Shown: piece after piece, positions 37,701 through 46,154 of the stretch
Position numbering within the stretch: the stretch's first letter is position 1
Layout: the number at the start of each line of letters is the position of its first letter
NCBI GenBank assembly: GCA_937921825.1
Contig: CAKZVK010000005.1
Coordinates: forward strand, 1 to 64,000
Direction: 5' to 3'
DNA: 64,000 nt
From: an uncultured Saprospiraceae bacterium
GTDB lineage: Bacteria; Bacteroidota; Bacteroidia; Chitinophagales; Saprospiraceae
Translations under genes and position numbers: made by a program
Notes under the pieces: model-generated
Told to the model about the DNA's origin: nothing
What the model saw: only the letters and a program-made list of their open reading frames with translations
Database searches by the model: none

Positions 37701-39641
37701 TACATTCTGACCAATGAATAATCCTTGGAAAGAAGATTCGAAAGCTAAGTGCCAGATTACACAAGTTTCGCCTACTTTAGGATCTAATCTCAATGGAGGA
37801 TTTCCAGGAAGAGCTATGATATTACCGTTCGTATCAGTAATTACCCATCTGCTAAATTGTCCAGCATTTCCAGTAAGATTGATATCAATAGGCTCAGAGA
37901 CAACACCTTCTATACAAATATCGAAGTTTGATCCGAAGCTTGAGTTGATTGTTCCTCCTCTTGCTAATTCTTTTTCTATTATCACTGAGTTAGAAACACC
38001 AAAACAGAATCCATCTAGGTTATTTATATTTCCACCATTCGTAAGTCCTGATAAAGTGTTTATCCAGCTTACATTGTAGAATGCATATCTACCTGGAGTA
38101 AGACCAGCAAAATCATAAGGTATACTTGGGTTGCTATCTATAATGTTTCCATTACTATCCGCAAGCACTATTTGAGAATTACTTCCCTGTGCACCATTCA
38201 GTTGTATATCTATAACATTAGAAGTACCATTTCCTTCACAAAGATTAATGAAGGTTACACCATTACTGGCAAGTACACCTGCATTCACTCCCATCTTAGT
38301 TACTGTAATAGGGTTAGAAAGTGATAAGCACGTTCCCGATAAGTTATTTGCATTACTACCTATAGCCAGCCCTCCTATATTACCTTGATAAGCAAGGTGC
38401 CATATGATACATTGTGTAGCGGAGTAGCTTGATAAATCAAATGGTGGTGCAGTTGGTAGACCAATAATGTTACCGTTTGTGTCTGTAATTAACCATCTGC
38501 CTATACCTTCAGACCCCGTAAGATCTACATCGATTAGGTTGCTACCGTGTGCACAGATTTCAGTTCCATTCGGAGAATTAATTGTCCCACCTGATACAGT
38601 GTATCTGTCTACTTGTACCGGATTGGATAGGTCAAAACATCCTTGGATGTCAGCCGCATTAGCTCCAACAGTTAATCCAGTTAAAGCTCCATCAAAACTA
38701 GCATGCCATATTAAACATACACCAGTGCCTGCGCCATCAAGATCAAAGGGTGGATTTCCACCTGGTAGAGCTAGGATAGTTCCATCACTATCAGTGATTA
38801 TGTATGCGCCGCTTGGACCTTGATTGCCAGAAAGAACAACATTTACGTTTGCTCCATTCCCAGTGCCTACACAAACTGAAGTACTAGTTCCTCCACCGTT
38901 AAGTGTTAGAGAACCACCATCTATGACAGTACCGCAAGAAGATTCAATTTTTATTTCATCTACATCCCATGCATTGACTAGAGCTCCATTTCCAACTAGG
39001 CAGTATCCGATAAATTCGAAAGTAAATACTGCTGGTTCTGAAACTGTAAATGCCGGTTCATTTAAGAAACTGAAAGACTCAAGAGTCCAATCATTAGTTG
39101 TTGTATTTCCTGCAGATCTCCACACTTCTACACCATCCTTCAATACTCTAACACCATATAATGTTGGGTAATTGTTAGGACCTGAAGGACCATCTATCCA
39201 ATTGTAGTTAGCTGGTGCTTGCTCATGAAATGATAAGTTACTAAGAGTTCCAGTACCTTCTGATCCTGGAGTAACCTGTACATCTATTTTCAAAGATCTC
39301 ATATGCCCAGCAGGATATGTGCAACTCATGACCGAACTTACACAGACACCTGAAGAGCCATTAATACCTTCAGTACAAGAGTGAGGATTTCTTAATGGTT
39401 CATCTCTGTAGACTCCCGCAGAACTCATCTGAAGACAAGTTGTTGAGTTCGTCACAATTGGGGTAAACTCTGAGTAGTCGTAATTGGTCTGTAGAGTTTC
39501 ATAGGCGCTACAAGCGTCCATGTTAAAACATAAGTTAGATGTAGAGAAATCACCATTGACAGGTGGATTCTCAGCATATCCAACTAGAGAAAAACTGACT
39601 AGAGCTAAAAAGCATAAAGAAGAAAATAATTGCTTTAGCAT
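34773..39641 (-). CDS. Giant secreted repeat protein with T9SS type A sorting domain
   Basis: The 1622-residue protein has a signal peptide (MLKQLFSSLCFLALVSFSLVGYAE), a ~215-residue N-terminal module with MDACSAYE ... YDYSEFTPI and GYCLVGNG, eight ~105-residue repeats, a second copy of the N-terminal module (MDNCSA ... YDYNEFTPI in variant form), two further repeats and a type A sorting domain (DFSIYPNPSNN ... GFYYIKM). Each repeat has a [GA]G-[ST]-[ILV] start, an ICx segment, [VI]ITD-x-[DN]GNI[IL]AL-P, CLIWH-[LA]-[AS] and C[FY]-[DAG]LSN. No catalytic motif is visible, so it is probably a surface or matrix protein. The ATG at 39641 gives the signal peptide; frames beginning earlier carry a non-conserved leader. 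Confidence 0.9.
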   Translation of the reverse strand: MLKQLFSSLCFLALVSFSLVGYAENPPVNGDFSTSNLCFNMDACSAYETLQTNYDYSEFTPIVTNSTTCLQMSSAGVYRDEPLRNPHSCTEGINGSSGVCVSSVMSCTYPAGHMRSLKIDVQVTPGSEGTGTLSNLSFHEQAPANYNWIDGPSGPNNYPTLYGVRVLKDGVEVWRSAGNTTTNDWTLESFSFLNEPAFTVSEPAVFTFEFIGYCLVGNGALVNAWDVDEIKIESSCGTVIDGGSLTLNGGGTSTSVCVGTGNGANVNVVLSGNQGPSGAYIITDSDGTILALPGGNPPFDLDGAGTGVCLIWHASFDGALTGLTVGANAADIQGCFDLSNPVQVDRYTVSGGTINSPNGTEICAHGSNLIDVDLTGSEGIGRWLITDTNGNIIGLPTAPPFDLSSYSATQCIIWHLAYQGNIGGLAIGSNANNLSGTCLSLSNPITVTKMGVNAGVLASNGVTFINLCEGNGTSNVIDIQLNGAQGSNSQIVLADSNGNIIDSNPSIPYDFAGLTPGRYAFYNVSWINTLSGLTNGGNINNLDGFCFGVSNSVIIEKELARGGTINSSFGSNFDICIEGVVSEPIDINLTGNAGQFSRWVITDTNGNIIALPGNPPLRLDPKVGETCVIWHLAFESSFQGLFIGQNVADFTGCYGFSNSITVTKRSSSGGTITSNGGFTFLDICGVTGNQQVSVDIFNNFGNNSQYIVSDQNGNIIALSSSPNIDFSSYGNGSYNITHVAYHSGISGLTIGGNIGNVTGDCIDFSNDIVVNKYNPVGGSITSPSGGSISVCNDGVDDMINVTVSGNSGGFNRWVVTDTNGNIIGLPNSAPFSFEGYPDGTCLLWNLSYENGIGGLTLGGNANNFTGCFALSNSITINKQSLSAGSVNINGQTSASVCLEDNISDVLTVTHSGQNAPNGTFVITDDQGNILNVTSDPTIDFGNAGTGVCRVYFVGYDNITGLAAGGSIGSLSGCFALSNFVTVFRSQSSGGQLTGDGGFTEFSVCVGDGFSDLVNVNLFGSNTAGTDQYVITDSDGNILALPTAPPFDFDNAGTGVCLIWNINYGGAITGLSVGANVANLSGCFDLSNAITVNRYDFDSSASSSTIVYNMDNCSALTGSTQFDYNEFTPIISNSPSCTQLSAGNFYRNDPVNYPHSCTQGVGGTSAVCVSSYDNCTYEANNPHSLRFDVTVTPSGNGTATLNTVSFYEAAPLNFQWIGGTSGPNNYPTQYGIRVLRDGTEVFRQVGIATTATYSLENFDFSSNPAFTVSSSSVFSFELLGYCLAGVNGASASAWDIDDLRITSNCSGGLNGGDLTINGGNGGTSIELCTDDGIDDFVSVNLLNASGPNMAYVITDSDGVILALPPAQPFNFEGAGEGVCLIWNLSFISGLQGASVGLNANDLQGCYSLSNPISVTRLTGDDCTAPRISAGFISSTQGLTETDICVNDGVADMVDVQIEGNDAESSAWIITDANQMIIDIPTAFPYDFEGSAIGNAYIYHIAYNGTLENMSLGNTIDMITGDYGLSNSIAVNKTNCAVQSSNVDYPADFSIYPNPSNNLITLMNDVPSKFGSTAFIYNAYGQVVGTYTIQGQSIQVNVANYTEGFYYIKMIAGKNEITRSFMKI
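36370..38925 (-). repeat. Eight tandem ~105-residue repeats inside the giant type A cargo gene
   Basis: Eight coding repeats of about 320 bases lie between the two copies of the N-terminal module; two more lie at about 35035-35720 after the second module. Conserved points are three cysteines per unit (in the ICx, CLIWH and GC-F-LSN segments) and the ITD-x-[DN]GNI motif. Similarity is clear at protein level and partial at DNA level. Borders are approximate. Confidence 0.8.
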
Positions 39642-39716
39642 GTTAAGTATTTGATTATGAGTTATTTGTGTAAAATACATTGAGTGCAAGCTAAAATAGG
39701 AATTGCCACTATCTAG

Positions 39717-39724
39717 CAAATGTA
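39717..39724 (-). promoter_or_regulatory. -7 promoter element for the giant repeat-protein gene
   Basis: TACATTTG on the minus strand fits TAnnTTTG exactly and lies about 75 bases before the ATG at 39641. No good -33 TTTG is seen at the expected distance. Confidence 0.4.
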
Positions 39725-39910
39725 GCATTGTTTTTCAGATATTTATATATTACATTAAAAAATATATAAACAAGCTGCATACAAACTACTATCCCGCATT
39801 CATACAAAAGTACGAGTTGAATAGTAATTCAAAGAATATCCAATTCCATTTTAGCACCTTTCCATATGTTAAAGAATTTTATATCTATTAAGTATCTAGC
39901 TATTAGAGCT

Positions 39911-39929
39911 TAACATATATTGTATATGT
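39911..39929. promoter_or_regulatory. 19-base dyad, possible operator
   Basis: AACATATA (39911-39918) and TATATGTT (39922-39929) are perfect inverted arms around TTG. It lies upstream of the S46 peptidase promoter candidate. No bound regulator can be named. Confidence 0.35.
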
Positions 39930-39981
39930 TTAATGTGCTATTGGTTCCCTGACATTCCAGTAAGACATTAAGTCTATTCAT

Positions 39982-40014
39982 TTTGACGATACTCAGTTTC
40001 TGGTTGTATCTTTC
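39982..40014 (+). promoter_or_regulatory. Promoter candidate for the S46 peptidase gene
   Basis: TTTG at 39982-39985 is followed after 21 bases by TATCTTTC at 40007-40014 (seven of eight positions of TAnnTTTG). The start codon is 28 bases further, giving a short leader. Confidence 0.45.
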
Positions 40015-40042
40015 AAGTCTCTTATTCTTAAACAAACTAGAT

Positions 40043-42127
40043 ATGATCTTACAAAAAATTGTATTGCTTCTTTCCTTCATTTGGTTAGTGAGTTCTGGAC
40101 TGATAGCTCAAGAGAGCCAAAAGACTAATCCTTTTGATTTCGGACGGATGTGGACTTTTGAGCAAGCACCTACAGAATGGTTTAATGAGACCTATGACAT
40201 GAATGCTGACCAAGCTTGGTTTGATGATGTTAGAAAATCAGCACTTAAGTTTGCCTCATGGTGCTCAGCCTCCTTTGTGTCTCCCAATGGACTGATAATG
40301 ACAAACCACCACTGTTCTAGAGATGTTTCAATCGCTGCACAGAATGATGGAGAGAACTTCGACGATAATGGATTCTATGCACAAGAGCAATCAGACGAAA
40401 GAAGAGTCAATGAAGTCTTCGTAGAACAACTCATTATGGTTGAAAATATTACGGATGAAGTTCTGACAGCAAAAAGTACTGCAGATAGTGACGCTGCTGC
40501 TGTAGAGATGGAGCAAAAGACTTTAGAAGCAATAAAGGCTAGATATGCCGCCAAAGCAGATTGGAAAGATCTACGGTTACAAACTGTATCATTCTACTCA
40601 GGGGGTAAGTATTCTTTATACGGGTACAAGAAATTCACAGATATAAGATTGGTACTTATCCCAGAGAATGATCTAGGATTTTATGGTGGTGATCCAGATA
40701 ACTTCACTTACCCAAGATACAATCTAGATTGTACCTTTTGGAGAGCTTATGATGATGAGGGCAAGCCGCTAGATACTTCCGAGAATTATTATAAATTCAA
40801 TATAGATGGGATAGAAGAAGGTACACCAGTTTTTGTAGTTGGTAATCCGGGTAGAACAGAACGGTATAGAACTATCGCACAATTAGAATTTGATAGAGAT
40901 TATAGATTTAAGCATCTTCTGAAGTGGTTAACTAATAGAAGGGATCTCATGCAAAGTGAGTATGACCTGATGACTCAGGATCCTTCTAAGACGAGAGAAG
41001 CACAAGATGTCTTGTCTACTATAAATAATCTATCCAATTCAATAAAAGCTTATAATGGAATAATGGGTGGCTTACATAACCCAAAGCTCATGGGTAGGAA
41101 GTCTTTGATGGAACAAGAAATTAAATCTAATTCTGAGGGATTAACTTATTGGGACGATCTGGACAAAGAATATGATAACCTCGAACCCCATGCCTGGGCT
41201 GTTAACTTATTGGGGGCTTCTTCACTACGAGGAAATGTACTTCTACTAATGCATGAAAGTCAGAAGCTTTTGAATATGATAAATTCTGAGGCGGAAGAAG
41301 AAGAAATCAATACAGCAAAGGAAAGTTTAGTAGCTCTGAGCAGTAGTGTGAACACTGATAAAGACAAGGTCCTAATTAGGTTACTGCTAGATGAAATTAA
41401 AGAGGAGATATATCCCGGAGATAATACTCTACAGAGATTACTTGATGGAAAAAGTATAGAGGGTTTTGTTTCACATCTATTTAATGAGTCTAAACTATTA
41501 AAGTCTGAGTCAGATGCAAAAAAGCTAACGCAGAAGAACAAGAAATACAAGAAATCAAAAGATCCTCTTTTGGTAGCAGCGAATGTGTTGATTTCAAGGT
41601 ATGCTGAAGCCAGCTCTGCCTTTCAGTCTTCTTCCCCTTATAGAAAGTCTTTAGAATCAAAGATTGCAAATCAAGCCTTCAATGTCATAGGATCTTCTCT
41701 CCCACCCGATGCCACTTTTACATTAAGGATAAGTGATGGTGTCGTGAAAGGTTATGAATATAATGGGACTGTAGCTCCTATTAATACCACCTATTTTGGA
41801 CTATATGATAGACATTACGCCAATGATAAAAAGTTCCCTTGGTCTTTACCAGAAAAGTGGACCAACCCTCCATTCGAGTTACTGCAATCACCTTTGAATT
41901 TTGTCTCTACCAATGATATCATTGGAGGAAATTCGGGCAGTGCTATAATCAATAAAAATGGAGAAGCAGTCGGTTTAATTTTCGATGGCAATATCGAATC
42001 ATTGCCAGGTAACTTTATCTTCGATGAAGAGCACAATAGATCAGTCTCGGTGCATGCAGGCGGAATCTATGCTGCAATGAAGTACATCTACAAAGCGGAC
42101 AGAATAGTAAAAGAATTACTGCCCTAG
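40043..42127 (+). CDS. S46 family dipeptidyl-peptidase, DPP7-like
   Basis: The 694-residue exported serine exopeptidase has a signal peptide (MILQKIVLLLS ... GLIAQ), the TNHHC histidine motif (His89/His90), and the catalytic serine in GGNSGS (Ser631). It would release dipeptides from the N terminus of peptides in the periplasm. The specificity-determining residue 18 positions after the catalytic serine is Gly649 (in FDGN); in Porphyromonas this position is Gly in DPP7 (hydrophobic P1) and Arg in DPP11 (acidic P1), so a DPP7-type preference is inferred. The ATG at 40043 starts the signal peptide; an in-frame ATG at 39983 would overlap the promoter candidate. A terminator follows. Confidence 0.92.
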   Translation: MILQKIVLLLSFIWLVSSGLIAQESQKTNPFDFGRMWTFEQAPTEWFNETYDMNADQAWFDDVRKSALKFASWCSASFVSPNGLIMTNHHCSRDVSIAAQNDGENFDDNGFYAQEQSDERRVNEVFVEQLIMVENITDEVLTAKSTADSDAAAVEMEQKTLEAIKARYAAKADWKDLRLQTVSFYSGGKYSLYGYKKFTDIRLVLIPENDLGFYGGDPDNFTYPRYNLDCTFWRAYDDEGKPLDTSENYYKFNIDGIEEGTPVFVVGNPGRTERYRTIAQLEFDRDYRFKHLLKWLTNRRDLMQSEYDLMTQDPSKTREAQDVLSTINNLSNSIKAYNGIMGGLHNPKLMGRKSLMEQEIKSNSEGLTYWDDLDKEYDNLEPHAWAVNLLGASSLRGNVLLLMHESQKLLNMINSEAEEEEINTAKESLVALSSSVNTDKDKVLIRLLLDEIKEEIYPGDNTLQRLLDGKSIEGFVSHLFNESKLLKSESDAKKLTQKNKKYKKSKDPLLVAANVLISRYAEASSAFQSSSPYRKSLESKIANQAFNVIGSSLPPDATFTLRISDGVVKGYEYNGTVAPINTTYFGLYDRHYANDKKFPWSLPEKWTNPPFELLQSPLNFVSTNDIIGGNSGSAIINKNGEAVGLIFDGNIESLPGNFIFDEEHNRSVSVHAGGIYAAMKYIYKADRIVKELLP

Positions 42128-42144
42128 TCATAATTATACACAAT

Positions 42145-42185
42145 AAAAAAGAGGCTGTACTCATACGAGTACAGCCTCCTTTTTA
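42145..42185. terminator. Bidirectional intrinsic terminator
   Basis: A perfect 12-bp stem, GAGGCTGTACTC (42151-42162) with GAGTACAGCCTC (42167-42178), has loop ATAC and is flanked by an A-run and a T-run. It separates the convergent S46 peptidase and dnaK genes. Confidence 0.9.
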
Positions 42186-42205
42186 TTTAAAGTCGAGAAG
42201 TTATG

Positions 42206-44122
42206 TTACTTATCGTCTACCTCTTCGAATTCTACATCTGTAACTTCTTCATCTCCTTTATTATTATTTGAATCTGCTTGAGCATTCTCTGCTCCTGCAT
42301 CTCCTTGTGTTCCTGCTTCTTGGCTAGCTGCATAGATATCTTGACTTGCTGCTTGCCATGCAGTATTCATCTTTTCCATAGCACTATCTATTGCACCTAT
42401 GTCTTGCATCTTATGTGCTTCTTTGAGTTCAGCAAGTGCCGAGTCTATAGCTCCTTTCTTATCCTCAGGGATCTTATCACCGTACTCTTTCATTTGCTTT
42501 TCCGTTTGGAAAATTAAAGAGTCTGCGGAGTTGATCTTATCTATTTTCTCTTTAGCAGCTTTATCAGAGTCTGCATTAGCAGCCGCTTCTGCCTTCATCT
42601 TTTCTATCTCTTCTTTAGATAATCCAGTAGAGGCTTCTATTCTGATATTTTGCTCTTTTCCTGTGCCTTTATCTTTAGCAGATACATTCAGTATACCATT
42701 GGCATCCATATCAAAGCTGACCTCTATCTGAGGAACACCTCTAGGTGCAGGAGGTATACCATCAAGGATGAATCTTCCTACAGCTCTGTTATCTTTTGCC
42801 ATAGGTCTCTCGCCTTGTAGGATGTGTATCTCTACACTTGGCTGGTTATCAGCTGCAGTAGAATATACTTTTGACTTCTTGGTCGGTATAGTAGAGTTAG
42901 ATTCTATGACGACATCGTAGACACCACCCATAGTTTCTATTCCTAGAGATAAAGGTGTAACATCTAACAGAAGTACATCCTGTACATCTCCACTTAGTAC
43001 CCCACCTTGGATGCTTGCTCCTACAGCAACTACCTCATCAGGGTTTACACTTTTGTTAGGCTTCTTACCAAAGAACTTCTCTACAGCTTCTTGAATCTTA
43101 GGGATTCTTGTAGAACCACCAACCAAGATAATCTCATCTATATCAGACTTAGAAAGACCTGCATCTTTCAGTGCTTCCTGACAAGGTGCTAATGTTCTCT
43201 CTACAAGTGAATCAGATAACTGCTCAAACTTTGACCTAGTCAGCTTGAGTACCAAGTGCTTAGGCACTCCATCTACAGCAGTGACATAAGGCAAGTTGAT
43301 ATCTGTCTCAGTTGAAGACGATAATTCTATTTTTGCTTTCTCTGCAGCATCCTTTAGTCTTTGTAAAGCCATTGGATCCTTTCTTAGATCCATGTTCTCT
43401 TGCTTGATAAATTCTTCTGCCAGGTGATCAATGATAACTTGGTCAAAATCATCACCACCTAAATGTGTATCACCATTCGTAGACTTTACTTCGAATACGC
43501 CATCTCCTAATTCTAGGATAGAAACATCGAATGTTCCACCACCAAGGTCATATACTGCTATAGTAGCATCTTGATCTTTCTTCTCCAGTCCATAAGCAAG
43601 TGCAGCAGCTGTAGGCTCATTTATTATTCTCTGGACATTTAGGCCTGCAATTTCTCCAGCTTCTTTAGTGGCTTGTCTTTGTGAATCATTGAAGTAAGCA
43701 GGAACAGTTACTACTGCATCAGTCACTTCAGTGCCTAGGAACTCCTCGGCTGTTTTCTTCATTTTTTGAAGAATCATGGCTGAGATTTCCTGCGCAGTGT
43801 ACTGCCTATCATCTATGCCAATTCTGACGGTGTTATTATCACCTTTTACCACTTTATAAGTACTTCTGCTGATTTCTTTAGACACTTCATCGAATCTGTG
43901 TCCCATGAATCTCTTCACAGAAGATACTGTCCTAGTTGGATTAGTAATGGCTTGTCTCTTTGCAGGGTCTCCGACTTTTCTTTCTCCATTGTCTAAGAAT
44001 GCAACCACAGATGGTGTAGTTCTTTTTCCTTCTTCATTTGGAATAACTACTGGTTCGTTACCTTCCATTACGGCGACAACTGAATTCGTTGTTCCTAGGT
44101 CTATTCCTATTATTTTACCCAT
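42206..44122 (-). CDS. dnaK: Chaperone DnaK (Hsp70)
   Basis: The 638-residue ATP-dependent chaperone has the actin-like ATPase start [12 protein letters not shown], the [12 protein letters not shown] and VGGSTRIP motifs, the linker [15 protein letters not shown] and a peptide-binding domain, ending in an acidic [14 protein letters not shown] tail. It works with DnaJ and GrpE, whose genes are not in the window. The gene is a single unit on the minus strand with a 147-base upstream region carrying a perfect palindrome. No CIRCE element is seen. Confidence 0.98.
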   Translation of the reverse strand: MGKIIGIDLGTTNSVVAVMEGNEPVVIPNEEGKRTTPSVVAFLDNGERKVGDPAKRQAITNPTRTVSSVKRFMGHRFDEVSKEISRSTYKVVKGDNNTVRIGIDDRQYTAQEISAMILQKMKKTAEEFLGTEVTDAVVTVPAYFNDSQRQATKEAGEIAGLNVQRIINEPTAAALAYGLEKKDQDATIAVYDLGGGTFDVSILELGDGVFEVKSTNGDTHLGGDDFDQVIIDHLAEEFIKQENMDLRKDPMALQRLKDAAEKAKIELSSSTETDINLPYVTAVDGVPKHLVLKLTRSKFEQLSDSLVERTLAPCQEALKDAGLSKSDIDEIILVGGSTRIPKIQEAVEKFFGKKPNKSVNPDEVVAVGASIQGGVLSGDVQDVLLLDVTPLSLGIETMGGVYDVVIESNSTIPTKKSKVYSTAADNQPSVEIHILQGERPMAKDNRAVGRFILDGIPPAPRGVPQIEVSFDMDANGILNVSAKDKGTGKEQNIRIEASTGLSKEEIEKMKAEAAANADSDKAAKEKIDKINSADSLIFQTEKQMKEYGDKIPEDKKGAIDSALAELKEAHKMQDIGAIDSAMEKMNTAWQAASQDIYAASQEAGTQGDAGAENAQADSNNNKGDEEVTDVEFEEVDDK

Positions 44123-44213
44123 ATTAATTGTTGTGTTTAAGATTTAGAACATTAATGTCTAATCAAAGGATGTGCCTTTTGAAAAATGTGACAATATGCT
44201 ATGAATTACCTAG

Positions 44214-44226
44214 TGTCAGACTGACA
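44214..44226. promoter_or_regulatory. Perfect palindrome upstream of dnaK
   Basis: TGTCAG-A-CTGACA is a perfect 6+1+6 inverted repeat about 92 bases before the dnaK start. It is nested inside a wider pair, ATGTGACA (44186-44193) and TGTCACAT (44259-44266). The TGTCA/TGACA half-sites recur four times in 80 bases, suggesting a regulator-binding region rather than chance. Confidence 0.45.
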
Positions 44227-44269
44227 AAAGATATAGAAATGAATTTAAATATGACTTTTTGTCACATAT

Positions 44270-45253
44270 TTAGTTCGTGAAGTTGAGGTCTCTAGTGATT
44301 GAGCTGTTGACCAGACTGTCCAAAGTTCCTGGTGTAATGCCAACACCATCAAGTCTTGTTGTGAATCTTGAGGCGAATATGCCTCTTCCTTCAGAAAGGT
44401 TAGTATACGTTGGGATGTCCTGAGTAGAAGTGATACCTAGGTTTGCTTGGCCTACCCTGATATAGTCTAATAATTGGTTATTGCCACCTTCTACTATAAT
44501 ATCAAAACCTATAAATCGTCTTTCCATATCATCAACTACGGGAATATTTTCCTCTAAGAAAGTTAGAAAGCGTCTGCCCTCCTGACGATACTTAGTATCA
44601 TTAAGATTTTCAGCCAATGGCCACTCTAAATATCTATCTTCAAATGACTCTCCTGGCATCCTTTCGACATAGTTGATTCCTACCGAGAGGTTATAAAGTA
44701 CAGCATTTCTAGCACTACCCCAACTAAAATTCGTACCCATATTAGTTTGAAAATCTAGTTTGGCAGTGATAGACTGCGGATTAGGGATTATAAACCTTGC
44801 TTCGCCCACGATTGTAGTAGTTGCTGTCACTAGGTCAAATCCTTCTCCTCTATTTATCTGTAAAGTGTATTCATGCGCATCATTAATGGTGATGTCTGAC
44901 GTCGCTATTTTGTATAAGTAATTTGGTTCTCTAGCAAAGGCACCTTCATCTCTTGGGAAGCCTTCTACATTTCCATCTACTCTTTCTAAAGGGTAGATTT
45001 CACCAGTTTCTTCATCTAAAATTTCAACTATGAGTGAATTGTCATAGTACAATGAGTCTACTTCATTTGCCAGGACTAAGGCCGAAGTAGTCGCATCTAC
45101 AAAGGCTCGTTCCACTCTTATGTACTGTTCCGAATCGGATTGTGATAGAAACCCGTACACTATAGGGATATCCTTAGGATCTTCAATAACATTCAGATCA
45201 TTATTACATCCAGTAATAGCTAAGAGTACGATTAAACCTAGTATAAATCTCAT
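44270..45253 (-). CDS. Lipoprotein, DUF4249-like
   Basis: The 327-residue protein has a lipoprotein signal with lipobox ITGC (Cys16) and an N-terminal IPIVYGFLSQSDSEQYIRVERAF segment. That start and the beta-rich body resemble DUF4249 lipoproteins, which often accompany TonB receptors in Bacteroidota; none is adjacent here. No catalytic motif is visible. The -7-like element TACTTTTG ends only 4 bases before its ATG. Confidence 0.65.
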   Translation of the reverse strand: MRFILGLIVLLAITGCNNDLNVIEDPKDIPIVYGFLSQSDSEQYIRVERAFVDATTSALVLANEVDSLYYDNSLIVEILDEETGEIYPLERVDGNVEGFPRDEGAFAREPNYLYKIATSDITINDAHEYTLQINRGEGFDLVTATTTIVGEARFIIPNPQSITAKLDFQTNMGTNFSWGSARNAVLYNLSVGINYVERMPGESFEDRYLEWPLAENLNDTKYRQEGRRFLTFLEENIPVVDDMERRFIGFDIIVEGGNNQLLDYIRVGQANLGITSTQDIPTYTNLSEGRGIFASRFTTRLDGVGITPGTLDSLVNSSITRDLNFTN

Positions 45254-45257
45254 GCCG

Positions 45258-45265
45258 CAAAAGTA
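45258..45265 (-). promoter_or_regulatory. -7 element abutting the DUF4249-like lipoprotein start
   Basis: TACTTTTG on the minus strand fits TAnnTTTG exactly; only four bases (CGGC) separate it from the ATG at 45253. If used, transcription would begin at or near the start codon, making a leaderless mRNA. Confidence 0.4.
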
Positions 45266-45335
45266 ACCTAAATAATAAATATGGATATTTAATTAGACCT
45301 TTTTATATCTTGCCAGCAAACTAAACTATCTTCTA

Positions 45336-46154
45336 ATGTCGGCAGTCAGTAAAGACGCAAAACGAATGACCACTCACATCCTCAAAAGGATGAAAGATGC
45401 TGGTGAGAAAATAAGTATGCTTACAGCCTATGATTTCAGTATGGCTAAGATTATAGATGATGCTGGAGTAGACGTCATACTCGTAGGAGATTCTGCATCC
45501 AATGTGATGGCTGGGCATGAAACCACTCTCCCGATTACCCTAGACCAAATGATCTATCATGCCTGTTCTGTCATTAGAGCGGTCAAGAAGTCCTTAGTCG
45601 TCGTTGATCTACCCTTTGGGTCTTATCAGGGTAACTCTGAGAAGGCTCTTAATTCGGCTATCAGAATAATGAAAGAATCTGGTGCACATGCTGTCAAGCT
45701 AGAGGGAGGCGAAGAAGTCTTGGAATCAGTCAAACGTATAATTTCAGCAGGTGTACCTGTGATGGGCCATCTGGGATTGATTCCTCAGTCTATATACAAG
45801 TTTGGTACCTATACGGTCAGAGCCAAAGAAGACTTAGAAGCGACTCAGCTAAAGAAGGATGCCAAGCTGCTAGAAGAAGCAGGTGTATTCGGCATAGTAA
45901 TGGAAAAAATTCCGGCCAAGCTGGCAACTGAGGTTACTAAGTCCATAGGCATACCCACTATAGGAATCGGCGCTGGTGGTGGAACAGATGGACAAGTTCT
46001 AGTTAGTCATGATCTCTTTGGTATCTCCAAAGATTTCAACCCGCGTTTCCTCAGGAGATATCTTAATCTCTACGATGATATGAAGGGCGCCGTCGAGCAT
46101 TATATCAAGGATGTAAAGTCCTCAGACTTCCCTAACGAGAAGGAACAGTATTGA
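45336..46154 (+). CDS. panB: 3-methyl-2-oxobutanoate hydroxymethyltransferase PanB
   Basis: The 272-residue cytosolic enzyme transfers a hydroxymethyl group from methylenetetrahydrofolate to 2-oxoisovalerate, giving ketopantoate for pantothenate and coenzyme A synthesis. TIM-barrel motifs include [25 protein letters not shown] (metal-binding Asp), KLEGG and [17 protein letters not shown]. The canonical segment near residue 135 ([10 protein letters not shown]) is present. Its TGA stop overlaps the ATG of mltG, so the two form an operon, although their roles are unrelated. Confidence 0.96.
   Translation: MSAVSKDAKRMTTHILKRMKDAGEKISMLTAYDFSMAKIIDDAGVDVILVGDSASNVMAGHETTLPITLDQMIYHACSVIRAVKKSLVVVDLPFGSYQGNSEKALNSAIRIMKESGAHAVKLEGGEEVLESVKRIISAGVPVMGHLGLIPQSIYKFGTYTVRAKEDLEATQLKKDAKLLEEAGVFGIVMEKIPAKLATEVTKSIGIPTIGIGAGGGTDGQVLVSHDLFGISKDFNPRFLRRYLNLYDDMKGAVEHYIKDVKSSDFPNEKEQY

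Larger units (their letters stand above)
39642..40042. other. 400-base AT-rich divergent intergenic region
   Basis: No convincing gene is present between the giant cargo gene (minus) and the S46 peptidase gene (plus). It holds a -7 element on each strand, an AT-only 10-bp inverted repeat (TTTATATATT at 39742-39751 with AATATATAAA at 39761-39770) and a 19-base dyad at 39911-39929. A 62-codon frame at 39703-39891 has no recognisable features and is rejected. Confidence 0.6.

Noticed and set aside
34773-39171. Long opposite-strand frames of 99-121 codons inside the giant repeat gene
   Set aside because: They are shadows of the coding repeats: they recur once per repeat and have no signal peptide, conserved motif or independent promoter.
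39703-39891. 62-codon frame in the AT-rich intergenic region
   Set aside because: It overlaps the giant gene's promoter region, is rich in Lys/Asn/Ile/Tyr as expected from AT-rich noncoding DNA, and has no recognisable motif.
44123-44269. CIRCE element before dnaK
   Set aside because: The TTAGCACTC/GAGTGCTAA arms are absent; only TGTCA-type repeats are present.
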